Source: Todiramphus chloris collaris
Taxonomy: Eukaryota; Chordata; Aves; Coraciiformes; Alcedinidae
Length of the DNA: 64,000 nucleotides
Reading direction: 5' to 3'
Assembly: GCA_025345505.1 (NCBI GenBank)
Contig: JANVCC010000120.1
Coordinates: 2,144,221-2,208,220 of the forward strand
Of the stretch, positions 24,173 to 35,860 are shown one piece after another. The translations under genes were made by a program, and so were the position numbers. Position 1 is the first letter of the stretch, and every line of letters begins with the position of its first letter. Below the pieces are notes generated by a model. That model made no database searches, had not been told where the DNA came from, and worked only from the letters and a program-made list of their open reading frames with translations.

Positions 24173-24229
24173 CTGTTGTGTGTGTCCTGTCCTGTTGTGT
24201 GTGTCCTGTCCTGTTGTGTGTGTCCTGCC
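24173..24229 (+). repeat. 19-bp minisatellite, three copies
   Basis: The unit ctgttgtgtgtgtcctgtc occurs three times head to tail, at 24173-24191, 24192-24210 and 24211-24229. The third copy has one substitution. It explains the repetitive open frames on both strands at this place. Confidence 0.95.
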
Positions 24230-25460
24230 AGGCACGAGGTGCTCCCTTGGCATCACCTCCCAGATGTGCTTTGCAAAAATTCCTTTCCATGCCTGTCTGA
24301 GCAGGTTCTTGTGATCCAAAACTCACTGTAGGAACATCAACTGGTCCATGGGTGATGGCGACTTCTGTGAAGTAAATATCTGACTCTAGTCCTCAAACCT
24401 TTTATGGAAAGCTCTTAAAAACACCGTAAGAAAGTGATGATTCTTGGCTGCCTCCAACATGGGCTGGATGTGAACCCAGCTCTGTATCCTGCAAGTCACC
24501 ATCTGATTGTCCTTTGTCATGGTCTTAAGTGATGGGCTCTGTTGGTCAGAGACTTTTTCAGGCTTTGTCTCTCAGGGCTGCACATGGAGGACTGAGGGTA
24601 TGTTAAATATGTATAAGCTGATGGAAAGCAGTCATGAAAGGAAGAGCGTGGCTGATGAGGCTGCATGAGATTTGTCTATTACTGAATTAATTGGTGTAGG
24701 AGATGAGGCAGGCACACAATGAATTGTCTGCCTTTCAGAGCACTTTAAGAGCAAATACAGAGATTCGTTCTTCGGTGCTTCCTTCCCTCCCTCCCCCAGA
24801 CTGTTCTCTAGCTGTGCTGGCCCTGTGTCTGCTTTTCCTCTCTCTAGCCATATGCTTTGGTATTTCTTTTGCTCTTGCTCATCCTGTATCATCAGCTTTC
24901 CTCTGTATTTGCCCTGCCATCCCTTTAGTCATCCAGGAGGTCTGAGGCCACACCAGCAATTCCCAGACATTTTGCAAACTAGCTAAGAGTGCCTGGGACA
25001 AACCCTGGTGACCTGCATGCCCACAATATCTCCCTGCTTTAGGATGAGACCCTGTAGGTTCAGAAGAACTGGTTCCTCTCCCAGGAGGACAGGTTGGATG
25101 GATCACACTGAGAGTCTTCCTCCTCCAGCAGTATGTACCGTGGACAATCCACTGCTGCTCTTATCCCCAGATGAGATATACCCTCCAGTGCTCCCAGTGT
25201 GGCACCCGAGACTCACAGGCACTGTGTCTGGAGCCAACACTTGGTTCAGAGCTGCCAGGAGCTGGTGGCACCTGAAAGGGATGGAAAATGCTGACTGAGG
25301 GTCGAGAAAGTCATGGCTCCTGCCTGCAGTTGGGTGCCTGGCTGCACTGGGCAGGTGAGGTGGGCATCAGCCAAACTGGAATCAGCTCCCCACACATTGA
25401 AGACTTGGGGAAATGCAAGCAAGGGCACATACAGAAGGGGTTGGTCTGTCTGCCACCAGG

Positions 25461-25500
25461 CACTGGGATGTATTGGGATGCACTGGGATGTACTGGGACA
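25461..25500 (+). repeat. 10-bp tandem repeat, four copies
   Basis: Four decamers of the form yaYTGGGAtg follow one another (cactgggatg, tattgggatg, cactgggatg, tactgggaca). Copies 1 and 3 are identical. Confidence 0.9.
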
Positions 25501-26324
25501 CAAGGCAGCTGGCAGCCTGAAGGCTGTTCTGCCATACTGAAGATCCCTGGGTGCGGTGTTTCCCTTGCAGTGAAAAGCCTGGATTGAGACACCAAAGCTC
25601 TCCCTACACACCTTCCTCCTCCCCCAGCTAAAACCTGTGAAAAAAAGACCCTGCTATTTTCTTTTTCAGTTCAGCGTGACCTTTTCAGGGTGGGCTTTTC
25701 TTCATTTCATTTTTAAGGAGTGTAAAGGAACACTTAAAATCTGAACAAAATCCATTCCTTTTTAATTTGCTTGGTGTTTTTTTCTCTGATTGACCTAAAT
25801 TCAGTCCCTCTCATCACCTCTTGCCCCAGTTTGGGTTTTTTTTTGGTCTGGCAATAAACCAAAAAAAGAAGAGAGATAAAAAGAAGGGGAAAAAAAAAAC
25901 CAAAAACCCAAACCCAGGAGCAAAGATATTCACAAAGCCCCATTTGTTACATTTCCTCTGAGCAGATTGATCCGAGCTCTCCTGCTCAGCTTTTCTTTGT
26001 GCCCAGACAATGAAGGTGCACTTTTCCCTGCTGGCATAATTGGCTACAATTAAGCTGTGGACAAGATATTTGGTTAACGATCCCCAGGAGACACAATTTG
26101 GGGATTAGGGGAGACAGAGTTCCCTGAGCGTGGGCTGTCAGCCTCTGCTGTGTCTCCTTATTGAATGTCTGTGTCACCAAAGTGAGACTTTCCCCCCTCC
26201 TCCCCAAGCAACGCTCCTTTTGCACTTCAGCTGAGCATCCTGAAAGCCCTTGGCAGGTCACAGCCCCAGATTTTGGCCAGCTAAGCAACAGAACCAGCAT
26301 GGATGGGAGCGTTGTCGAGGAGAC

Positions 26325-26340
26325 GGGTGGGGTGGGGGGG
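26325..26340 (+). other. G-rich run, possible G-quadruplex
   Basis: The sequence gggtggggtggggggg gives four runs of at least three G with one-base loops, the arrangement required for a tight G-quadruplex. No gene adjoins it. Confidence 0.4.
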
Positions 26341-27208
26341 TCTGAATAGTTTCAAAGTCCAAGTGAAGGTTTGCACAGGGTTCCCCAAACTGGGGAGAGT
26401 TTCCTACCAGGGTGCTGGTGGCTGGAGTCAGCTCTGAGCCCCATCAATGCCTCCATGTGTGACCTCATGCCAGCATTGCCCCCAGCCTGCTCCAGCATGG
26501 ATGACTTAGGATAAACCCCACTTTCTTTGGTAGCCCTATGGCCCTCAGAGCTCCACATGATGAAGAAGCTGGTTATCTTGATTTGACCCACACATCCTTA
26601 GACCTGATGATGCAAAAACTGATCCAGGGGATGTTTCCAGCTTGTGGGTTCTCTGAAACACCTCAGGGAAGGTGCTGCAGTCCATTGCACACTTGTGAAT
26701 TAAATCCATGCTTTGAAATGAAATGTTTGGGGGGAAAAAGCCCCGCTGGGATATGAGTTGCTTGTTGTCCCATGTCAAAGGGCTCAATGTTTTTCAAGGA
26801 TATGAGAGGAGAGGGATCACAACAACCAAAGGGGAACCTCCTTGGTCCACACAATGGGGGTTTAATGCTTCGTTTCCCTCTTTTGTGACCTTGCTCCCCA
26901 ATGGATACTCCAGAGCTCAACCTTTGTCTCATCTGAAAGTACATTTGCATCGGTTTTCACCCCTAGGCAGGTCTGACCTTGGAAGACAGCTGGCAAACCC
27001 TGGTTGCTTTGAGTTTGAATCCTGCACGTCTGAAGCAAACAGTATGTGTGCAGGCAGTGCTGGGATGGGAGGCTGCTCCTGGGGTGTTTGCAGGGACTCC
27101 AGGAAGTGGAGCAAGTCCTGCTGCAGAGCCAGGTTGGAGCCAAGGAGAGCCAGACCACCTCTCCCCCTGTACAGTATAGGGCAGAGTCACTTTGAAGCAT
27201 CACAGTAA

Positions 27209-27826
27209 ATCATAGAACCATAGAACTGTCAGGGTTGGAAGGGACCTTAAAGCTCACCCAGTTCCAACCCCCCTGCCATGGGCAGGGACACCTCCCACTA
27301 GAGCAGGTTGCTCACAGCCCCAGCCAGCCTGGGCTTGAGCACTGCCAAGGATGGGGCTTCCACCACCTCTCTGGGCAGCCTGGGCCAGTGTCTCACCACC
27401 CTCCTGGGGAAGAAATTCTTCCTACAGTCCAACCTGAATTGACCCATCTCTAGTTTTAATCCATTCCCTCCAGTCCTCTCACTGCCCCACAGCCTAAAAA
27501 GCCCCTCCCCAGCTTTCCTGTAGCCCCCTTCAGATGCTGGAAGGCCACAAGAAGGTCTCCCCAGAGCCTTCTCTTCTCCAGCCTGAACAACCCCAACTCT
27601 CTCAGGCTGTCCCCATAGCAGAGGTGCTCCAGCCCTCTGAGCATCCTGGTGGCCCTTCTCTGGACACGTTCCAGCACATCCATAGCCTTCCTGTCACAGG
27701 GGCTCCAGAACTGGACGCAGTGCTCCAGGTGAGGTCTCACCAGAGTGGAGCAGAGGGGCAGAATCCCCTCCCTCAACCTCACTGAGACCCCTCCCTGGGC
27801 ACTGTCCCCCGTAACTTGATTTGCAC
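27209..27826 (-). mobile_element. CR1 LINE, 3' portion, antisense, with readable ORF2 end
   Basis: Read on the minus strand, this copy begins near 27826 inside the last part of ORF2 and ends at 27209 with the tail (atcatagaaccatagaac in reverse complement). The minus-strand frame 27456-27830 is open for 124 codons and spells typical CR1 ORF2 C-terminal blocks: LREGILPLCSTLVRPHLEHC, VQFWSPCDRKAMDVLERVQR and LGLFRLEKRRLWGDLLV. The 3' UTR phrases gttggaagggacct, cctctctgggcagcctgggc and ggggaagaaattcttcctac follow in reverse complement. The copy is truncated at the 5' end and lacks the endonuclease and most of the reverse transcriptase. The open end makes it one of the better-preserved copies here. 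It is not a host gene. Confidence 0.96.
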
Positions 27827-28740
27827 TCACAAGGGCTGCTCACCCTTGGCTGGAGGCAGGAATTCCTCCTCCTGGAGCTGGGGTTGCCTGTGGGATCTCA
27901 GGCAAACGCTTCTCTCTCCTACCCTCTCTCCTCCCCAGCTCTCACCAGTCACAGCCAGCATCCCCCCGCTGCAGCCTCCCCAGCACCCAGCAGCTTTGCC
28001 ACGGCCGCTCGGCAGTCGCAGCCTCTTACGAGGTGGAAAGGGGTGAGAAGTGTGATGGAGAGAGGGGAAATCAGCCAGGCCTCCCCGAGACATTAAACCT
28101 AACGGTCAGGTAGTAACCAGAAGGTGATTGAAAGAACAGGCTATAAAACCAGCCGCTGCCTCTGCCCTGGCTGGGGTTGTTTGGGAACCTCAGCAGCTTT
28201 TCCTCCTGTAAACAGCCGGAGATGAACAATCTCCGGCTGCCCAGAGCCCACTCCCGGGAATTCTTTTTTAGGGCATGTTTCCATTTCTATCTCTTGACCT
28301 TTCAATTGAGTGAGTTCTGGTGCTCACAGAAGCTCCTCGACCCCCGGGCAGGGTTCCCAGCACTGCTGCGGTTCAAACATCCAGTCCTGGGGGAGAAAAG
28401 TCCCTCTGCATGAGTGAAGGAGGCTGAGCTCTCTCCCTGCCTTTGTATAAATCAGGGCTGCTTGAAAAATGCCTGAGAAGACCATTTGGCAAGGGCACAT
28501 CAGGGTATGGCTAAATAAACGTTTCCATCTCTATGGAGAATGTCACACTGTGCTCAGAAAACGACTGGGAGGAGTACTGCTTTGGCTGTAAATTTGGGGA
28601 GGGGTGCTCAACTTCCTTGCTTTATTATCATGAATCAGTGTTGTCCATTTTTATTTTCTTTCTATTTTTTTGTTTCCAAACTGCTCTCCAGGAGGGGAGG
28701 TTGGAGAGGCTGCGTCTGACTCGTTGCACCAAACGCTTTG
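27827..28740. other. Gene-free stretch, nothing recognised
   Basis: Unique sequence follows the CR1, with no repeat or gene that I can identify. Confidence 0.5.
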
Positions 28741-28840
28741 GTCCGTGCCTCAGTTTCCCCATCTGTGGTGAGAGGAGCAGAACAATCCCTCCCTATTCAA
28801 GGAAGATCAGAGGATTCATTAGCACGTGGGGCTGTCGCAT
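28741..28840 (+). mobile_element. Possible ancient MIR/CORE-SINE-like relic
   Basis: The phrase tgcctcagtttccccatctg at about 28746 is the hallmark of MIR-type SINE 3' halves. It is followed by a degraded stretch with ccctccctattc and ggattcattagcacgtgggg, at roughly the spacing of the later MIR segments. Birds carry few such amniote-wide relics, and a chance match to a short motif is possible. Confidence 0.3.
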
Positions 28841-28849
28841 AAAGAGAAA

Positions 28850-31800
28850 GACCCCTTTTGCCTTGAGTTTGCTGTTGGGAATAGTTCACAGGTCATCTTG
28901 GATGTTTCTTGGATTGAGCCCTTGGCTGGGTCTCAGCTCCAGGGAAGCAATTGCTGAGCATGAGCGCGCTGAGTCTGATGGCTTTGTGGTGTGCAGCCCC
29001 CCTGCCTCAGCAACGAGGGCAATGCTTTGGGGTGCCGGGGGTAAGGTGATGCACAAAACAAACTCCTCCAGCCCCTTCTCCAATGCTTTCGAAGATGCAG
29101 TTGTGTTCTGGTTGGAAGTATGGACATCCAGATCTCTGCAGAACAAGCACAATAGAAATGCAGAGGCAGTCCCTGCACTGTGAGTGTTCTGGGCTGGGGC
29201 TGTGAAGGTCTGATGGTTGAATCATCTTGGGCTAAATTCAGGTAACATTTGCCTTCTCCATCCTCATGTTCTCAGGTGCACAGACATTTTCCTACAGCGG
29301 GGAACACCTTCCAACCCTTTCCAGCTGAGAACGTATGAAATGGTCCAAAGGCACGTGGTCTGTCTCATCTGGGAGGAAATCACAGCCCTACATCTCACCT
29401 GAAAGTTCAGCTTTCTCTTCCTCCTTTAGTTGCTCCATCAATATTTCCAGCTCGGATGGGTCCTGAGAGCTCTGCCATCAGATGGACCAGTCATGAGTTA
29501 AAATGAAGCATCAGTTTTTGAGTCTGTGGTGCTGCAGCACTGACCAGCACATTAGCTACTGCAGGTGGATCATGTGTAGGCACATGATGGTATTTTTGTT
29601 AAATTAATTTTTTGCCATATTAGTGATTTTAATTCAGCAGCAGAGGACGGACACCAGCTGATCTGGAGTAAAGTCAGGATTGTGTGGACATAGAATACCT
29701 GTGTGGGTAGGAAGGCTGCTGGCACAGAGTTAAAACTAATCAAAAATTCTGAACACATTTGAAACAGCCAAGTGAGTTTTATACAGTCCTTGGAATCATG
29801 TAGTTGCAATGGTTTTGATTTGATATTAAGCACCCTAAAGCTACCTTTCATGAACTGGGGAACCATGACTTGTCTTTGGTTGTGTTGCTTCTAAGACGAA
29901 TTATGTGATGAGATTTGTGTCTGGAAAATTACAGAATTCAGTTCAGTATTGTTGTTGGTACTGTAGGAGAAAGGCATTGTCATGAGGATGTGGGAGCTCA
30001 GAAATACTGCTGGTTTCCTAGAGCATAGGAGCAAACTTAGTGATTTCCTTGAAAATACCTTGGCATGAGTAGCTACAGGTGTGGCCTGAAGCCTGCAAAG
30101 AGCAGAAGGGAAAAAAACATCAGCAATTTTGGTCTGAACCTCACAGCAGAGACTTCCCTCTGTGCTGAAAATCCCATCAACTGTTGACAGGCTTCTTTTG
30201 GAAGGGGGAGGTTTCTTCATAACGAATTTCTGCTGGAAGCAGGAAAAAAGGCACCTTGCAGCATCTTTGGTAAGCTGGGCATGAGACACGCTCGGCTGAT
30301 ACTACAAGTGGCAAATAAATCACAGTTAGAAACCCCAGTGTCACAGCAAAGAGGGAGATCATGCAATATCCCTGTGTCTGCTGGTACACGGAAAGGTCTC
30401 AGAGATGCAGAAGGAGAAACACACATCGGGTCCAATTCGCATGACATTACAGTTTATTAAAACCACTGCTGCCCAGGATGGGTGTCCTGGATGAGATAAT
30501 TGACATGTATTTATGATCTTCTTGAGAGTGAGTGATGGGTAGTGATGAAGCATGGGCTTGCATGGAGAAAAGGGTTTCTTCTGCAAGTGCCTCTGGTTCC
30601 TTCCCAGTCTGGAAGGAATTTCAGCCTGAATTAATGGCTAGACAAAGGCACAGAGAGGATGAACATCCAGTTCCTGATCACAGTGAGGAGCAGAGTGCTG
30701 GACGTAGTCTTCCCCCACAGCAGGCTGGGTTATTGCAGGAGCCTGACCTGTACCTGGCTGGGTAAATGGCTTTGGCACAGACAGCCATAAAAATCTGCTG
30801 CACAATCACTATTTCTTTTATCTTCTTGTAACCTCTGCAGAGGTGACTTGTGATGGGATGGCTGGAGGGCAGGAGGGAGGTCAGTAACCACTTACAACCC
30901 AGTTCTTCAGCTGTGTTTTCAGCATTACTCCAGCTGGGACAACTGATGTCTTCTTACCCAGCACCTTTCTAGTTCCCAGCATCCTTGGATGAGACACCAG
31001 TGCTGAGGAGGTTGCTCAAGCAAGTCCTGGGCTGAGGAGAGCGTGATCTCTTCTCCAGATGCTGTGTTTTGATGGCTAAGCCCTATGGCATCTCTGCAGC
31101 CAACGCTCCCTGTGAAGACGATTCCTACTGGTTCAGGGACACCGTGGGCTGCTCAACACCTACAAGACCAGCAGTCTATTTGAGCAGAAATGAGTTTACC
31201 CAGATAATGTTTCCCAAGGATTTGCACATCTTGGGTTGTTTTTTTTTCTCCTGGCTGCACAGGGGGACCCCCTTTGCCTGACAAAGACACATTTATGAGT
31301 CAAAGGTTGAAAGGTGAGAGTCAATGGTAAGAACCTTGGTGGGGTCTTGCCCTAGGGAGATGCACAAGCTAGTGGATGGGTATAGTACATCTGCAGTGAC
31401 TTCAGCGACAAGTTAAGAGCCAGGATCTGACTCTCACAGCTCCCAGGAGGGGACAACATCAGAGCATAGCCCAGACAAACTGCCCAGATTGTGCTGTTCC
31501 TTTGCCAGAACCGGTGGCTTCCTCTCAGCTTCGGAGGGGTGACACGAGGTCTAGATTGAATCCAGATGGAAGGGCTGCTAAGGCTGACAAGTCATGGACA
31601 TAACTTAGTTAAAAACAATGGCCAATGTCACCAAAAGAGACTGCTGCAAAGCTGAGGGCTGGACCTCCACTCCCCACCCGTCAAAGAGGGTCCATCACAC
31701 TGGACTTGTGCTACTGGTGGCAAACCAGCCAGGACTTGGAGCTGATGACTCCTGCGGGGAGAGGCGAGTCTGGAACAAAAGCAGGACTTGCACTGAAAGG

Positions 31801-32004
31801 CAGCTCTGTGAACGGAGAGAGGGAAGCTATGAGTCTTCTGGCAAAGGACAGCACAAGGGGATGTGTGCTGAATGGAGCACACCCCGGCATACTGATCAGA
31901 GCAGAGATTTCAAAGGTATTGTAAGAAAAAATATCTCCAAAGCCTTTGCCCTCCCGCACAGGGGTGGGTGGCATCGCACGGCAGCGGAATGCAGATCAGG
32001 GCAG
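28850..32004. other. Gene-free stretch, nothing recognised
   Basis: No gene or repeat family is visible. Long frames in this part (for example 28533-29183 on the plus strand, 216 codons) lack family signatures and look like chance. Confidence 0.45.
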
Positions 32005-32255
32005 CCCCAGCTGCTCTGTGCAGGGGCTCCAGCACCTCCCATCCTGCCTGCCTGGGCTCCCCACAATGCAGGGGACCACCTCTGGCCCCTGAGGGGTTCC
32101 TCTGGCCCCGCTCCACCAGGTCTCTGTCTCTGCTGTGCTGAGCACTCCCAAGCTGCCCCAGCACTGCAGGGGGGTCTCTCTCTCTCTGCCCAGAGCCCTG
32201 GGAGCAGAGGGGCAGGATGCCCCCCTCCCCTGCTGCCCACGCTGCTGGGGGAGCA
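32005..32255 (-). mobile_element. CR1 LINE internal fragment, antisense
   Basis: The part from about 32095 to 32253 is nearly the reverse complement of 33262-33407 in the sense CR1 1.1 kb downstream. Shared blocks include cctctggccccgctccacca, ctctgctgtgctgagcactc, cagagccctgggagcagagg and cccctgctgcccacgctgct. It covers the ORF2 C-terminal region only, with neither tail nor 5' part. The left 90 bp are more diverged. The 258-codon plus-strand frame through it is an antisense shadow. Confidence 0.85.
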
Positions 32256-33117
32256 TCCCAGAAGGAACCCACCAGAAAAACTCCTCCAGAGAGGCAGACC
32301 TGGCTCGGATCTCTCTCCTGAACCATTCATATGTTTCCATCATCACACCTCCCTCCCACCTCCAGATCACAGAGGAGCAGCTCCTCTTCTATAGGGACTG
32401 TGTCCCCTGGTAGCTCATGACCACTTGCAACTTCATCAGTACAAAGCACCCACAAACACACACATTTTTCTTTATCAGAGTGAGGTATGGGTATTTTCAG
32501 CCAAGACTTCTGCTGTCATTAGCTGGATGCATGTTGCAAAATGCATTTATCACTGTCTGGAAAGGCTGACTATGTAAAAATATATTATAAACACAAGATT
32601 TTTAATATTTTTTTCTGCCTCTTCTGATGTTAATTTTTGAAATGCACAAGTTTCATTATTAAAAGTACAGCCTCTTCCCTTCCTCCTCCCAACCCCCCCT
32701 TTTCTAAGCTACAGAAATATCAGCAGGCTGACAGATACATGGCTGCTGCCTTCAGACTCTGAACTTCATCAGGAATCCCGGAATAGGCATCTTCCTCCTA
32801 GCAGATCTGCTTTGCAGCTCAGGAAGAGGTTAGTGTCTGGGGTACAGATGCAAACGAGCATTCTAATATGAGATTATGCCTCTGTTTTATGAAACACCAC
32901 ACGAGCAAATGAAGACTTATGCACCTTGGTTATACAAAGCACGAGTTCCTTATTACGCAGAGATTGCAGCAGCAACAGCGATTATTCTTAATATGTGTTT
33001 CTTAGGGGGTAATGGTGGCTACAGAGCTCACCTTGGAAGAAGCCCACGCCGTGCTGCAGCGAGACCCTGTGGCTGGGCTGCGGGGGCTACGACTGTCACC
33101 TCTGGGCAGTGTCTTGC
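32256..33117. other. Spacer between the two opposed CR1 copies
   Basis: An AT-rich unique segment with no gene recognised. It would form the loop if the two CR1 copies paired. Confidence 0.5.
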
Positions 33118-33829
33118 ACCAGGGGTCCCGGGCATTGGTGGGACCAAACAGCCCTGAGAGCCCTGGGGAGAAGGACCTGGGGGTGCTGGGGGTGAGGAGC
33201 TGGAGCTGAGCCGGCCCCGTGCGCTGGCACCCAGAGCCACTGGCACCCTGGGCTGCACCCCAGCAGCGTGGGCAGCAGGGGAGGGGGGATCCTGCCCCTC
33301 TGCTCCCAGGGCTCTGGGCAGAGAGAGAGACCCCCCTGCAGTGCTGGGGCAGCTCGGGAGTGCTCAGCACAGCAGAGACAGGGACCTGGTGGAGCGGGGC
33401 CAGAGGAGCCCCAGCAATGCTGGGAGGGCTGGAACCCCTCTGCTGGGAGCCAGGCTGGGAGAGCTGGGGGGGTTCAGCCTGCAGAGGAGAAGGCTCTGGA
33501 GAGACCTTCTGGGGGCCTTGCAGGACTTGAAGGGGCCTGGAAGAAAGATGGGGACAGAGTTTTGAGCAGGGCCTGTTGGGACAGGACAAGGGGTGATGGG
33601 TTTAAACTAAAAGAGGGAGATTTAGCCTGGAGAGAAGGGAGAGATCGGTGATGCTGAGGGTGGGGAGAGCCTGTGCCAGGCTGCCCAGAGAGGTGGTGGC
33701 TGCCCCATCCCTGTCAGGGCAGGTTGGATGGGGCTTTGAGCAATATGCTCTAGTTGCAGATGGCCCTGACCATGGCAGTAGAAAATCTTTAAGGGTCCCT
33801 TCCCACCCAAACCGTTCTATGATTCTGTG
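33118..33829 (+). mobile_element. CR1 LINE, 3' portion, sense
   Basis: It runs from the ORF2 C-terminal region (gccctggggagaaggacctg at about 33160, a classic CR1 phrase) through 33280-33500 (ctctgctcccagggctctgg, tgggagagctgggggggttc). It continues into the 3' UTR: gtttaaactaaaagagggag, aggctgcccagagaggtggtgg and gggtcccttcccacccaaac. The ttctatgattctg tail ends near 33829. Frameshifts and stops break the coding part. It belongs to the same subfamily as the copies at 40.0, 47.1 and 57.9 kb. Confidence 0.95.
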
Positions 33830-35377
33830 CTACAAGCCAGAACTGACCCTGAGAGAGGACAGCAGACACTGATCTGTCCCATCCTCTCCTTTTAATTGCA
33901 GTTAAGTCCTTTCTCACCCACTTTCTTGCCCCAGCAGCCACTTGAGGAGCCTGCAATACCTGTTTTTGAAGTGGAGCTGAGCCCTTTATTTTCCACAGTT
34001 TCAGAGCCCCAGACCAAGGGAAAAAGTGTCTCCAGTCATCCCAGGCCCCAAAAGGTGCTTTAGAAAGATGCTGTAATGTAGAAGACCTGGACCATGTGTG
34101 GTGGCTACACCAGGCATGGAGAAAGGCAGAAGTCCAAGTGCTCCACGAAGGCATTAAATCCCCCAGCCCAGGCAGCAGGGCTGTTCTGCCAGCAGTTCAG
34201 CATCTGCAGTGCTGAGCCCCAGAGATCCCCAGGACAGGGAGGGGACCCTACACCTGGCCCGTGCCCTGTGGCTGGCAACTGGGGACCAGGGCCAGCATCT
34301 CAGGGTCAGCAGAAGTCATTTCGTGCTGTGCCCGTGGGGCTGCCCTAGAGCTGGCTCACAGCACGAGTGGGACCCTGCTGCCTTCCAGAACTGGCTTCCT
34401 GCACCCAGGAAAGGGGAATTAAATTCCATCAGGTGGCCGCAGCTAATGGACTGGGTTGCCTCCCTTTAGCCTTTAGTTTTCAGATAATTAGCTGATTTTG
34501 AATTATTTATGTTGTGAGTTTTCAGATAAATAATGTAATAAATGCATCTCGGTTATTTACCCCATTACAAAGCTGACGATGGCCGGGCAGATATTTCCAT
34601 GAATCATTGATTTTATGAATTTTGCAATATTAAAAAAAAGTATATATATAAAAATATATATATAAATGATCCAATTTCTAAGGCTCTAAATTATTCTTTC
34701 ATTTCTTTAGCCTTATATTCTGGCTTTGGGAATCCTCCCTGGACTTCTGTCTTCTAAGAAATTCTGCAATGCATTTAGAAAACTACAATTATTTTTAGCA
34801 TGAAAGTCACTCTGTAGATCCTGATATCACATTTAAGCTGAATAAATGAGAGCTCAGGTCACCAGTGTACAAAAAAAATGGTTACTTTATCTCACCAGGG
34901 TACTCCAGAAGATCACATTCCTCTAGGTGGGTGACTGCAAAGTGTGAATATTGTTTGCTTAGAGCACGTCAAGTGTGTGCTTCCCCCTGCAGACTTTTGG
35001 TTGGGAATATGAGATTTAAGGTAAAAATCAGAATGCGTTGCTGATAGCGCTGAATTGCCATGAATAAAATAGGCACAGAGAAACCTGGGGTTCCAAGTCT
35101 GAGGTCTAACGAGCTGCACAAACAAGCCTCTAGCAAGTCAGGGTATTGAAACTTGAAAATATTTGTAGGCTCAGCGAGCATCGCTGCAACCACGGGGGGA
35201 AATGGAGAGGAGGAAAAACCAGAGCAGATGCTGATCCATGCCTTGTGCAGTCCTAAAGCAAGGGCAGAAACATTGCTGGGGAGAGGGGAAGGGTTCCCCA
35301 TAACTCTCACTGCCTTCCCCTGGTGATAACAAGCAGGAGGGAACCTTCTGGTGATCCCCACTTTCCAGCACCATGCA
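33830..35377. other. Gene-free stretch with AT-rich core
   Basis: No gene is seen. At 34470-34670 the DNA is strongly AT-rich and has a 13-bp direct repeat, agttttcagataa, at 34475-34487 and 34517-34529. A TA run lies at 34640-34666. Confidence 0.5.
34640..34666. repeat. TA-rich simple repeat
   Basis: Two (TA)n blocks flank an A run, forming a short low-complexity tract at the end of an AT-rich section. Confidence 0.85.
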
Positions 35378-35860
35378 ATCATAAAATCATAGAACTGCTT
35401 CTGTTGGAAAAGACCTTTAAGATCCTTGAGTCCACCTGTTCCCCCAGCACTGCCAGGGCACCACTGACCCCTGTCCCTCAGCTCCACATCTCCACGGCTT
35501 TAAAACCCCTCCAGGGATCACGGGGACTCCATCACTGCCCTGGGCAGCCTGGGACAGCCCTGGACAACCCTGGAGGGGAAGAAATTGTTCCTCAGCTCCA
35601 ACCTAAACCTCCCCTGGGGCAGCTTGAGGCCGGTTCCTCTTGTCCTGTCACTTGTTCCTTGGGAGCACAACCCCCCCCCCCCCCCCCAGGCTCCAGCCTC
35701 CTGTCAGGAGCTGTCAGAGCCAGAAGGTCTCCCCTCAGCCTCCTTCTCTCCAGGCTGAACCATCCCAGGTCCCTCAGCCTCTCCTCACCAGACTTATGCT
35801 TTAGACCCTTCCCCAGTTTCATTGCCCTTCTCTGGCCACGCTCCATGGTCCTCCCTGGGG
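35378..35860 (-). mobile_element. CR1 LINE, 3' portion, antisense
   Basis: The tail atcataaaatcatagaact at 35378 starts the element in reverse complement. It is followed by ttggaaaagacctttaagat, ccctccagggatcacgggga, gggcagcctgggacagccct, cctcagctccaacctaaacc and finally ccttctctccaggctgaacc in the ORF2 end. An 18- to 20-base C run at about 35670-35689 sits inside it. The minus-strand frame at 35592-35846 keeps recognisable ORF2 residues ([18 protein letters not shown]). The wording of its 3' UTR matches the copy at 52.3 kb rather than those at 33.1, 47.1 and 57.9 kb, so it is a different subfamily. Confidence 0.95.

Larger units (their letters stand above)
24230..27208. other. Gene-free stretch with minor repeats
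   Basis: No gene is recognised. It contains a 10-bp tandem repeat (25461-25500), A- and T-runs near 25840-25900 and a G-rich run at 26325-26340. Confidence 0.5.

Noticed and set aside
27456..27830. Open frame at 27.5-27.8 kb as a host gene
   Set aside because: Its residues are the C-terminal end of CR1 ORF2, so it is annotated as part of the element.
28533..29183. 216-codon plus-strand open frame
   Set aside because: No domain or family-like motif, uneven composition and a MIR-like motif inside it. Best explained as chance.
31618..32394. 258-codon plus-strand open frame, the longest complete one
   Set aside because: Its second half is the antisense of a CR1 fragment (32005-32255), which is GC-rich and poor in stops. 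The first half has no recognisable features.
33002..33589. 195-codon minus-strand open frame
   Set aside because: It is the antisense of the sense CR1 at 33118-33829.
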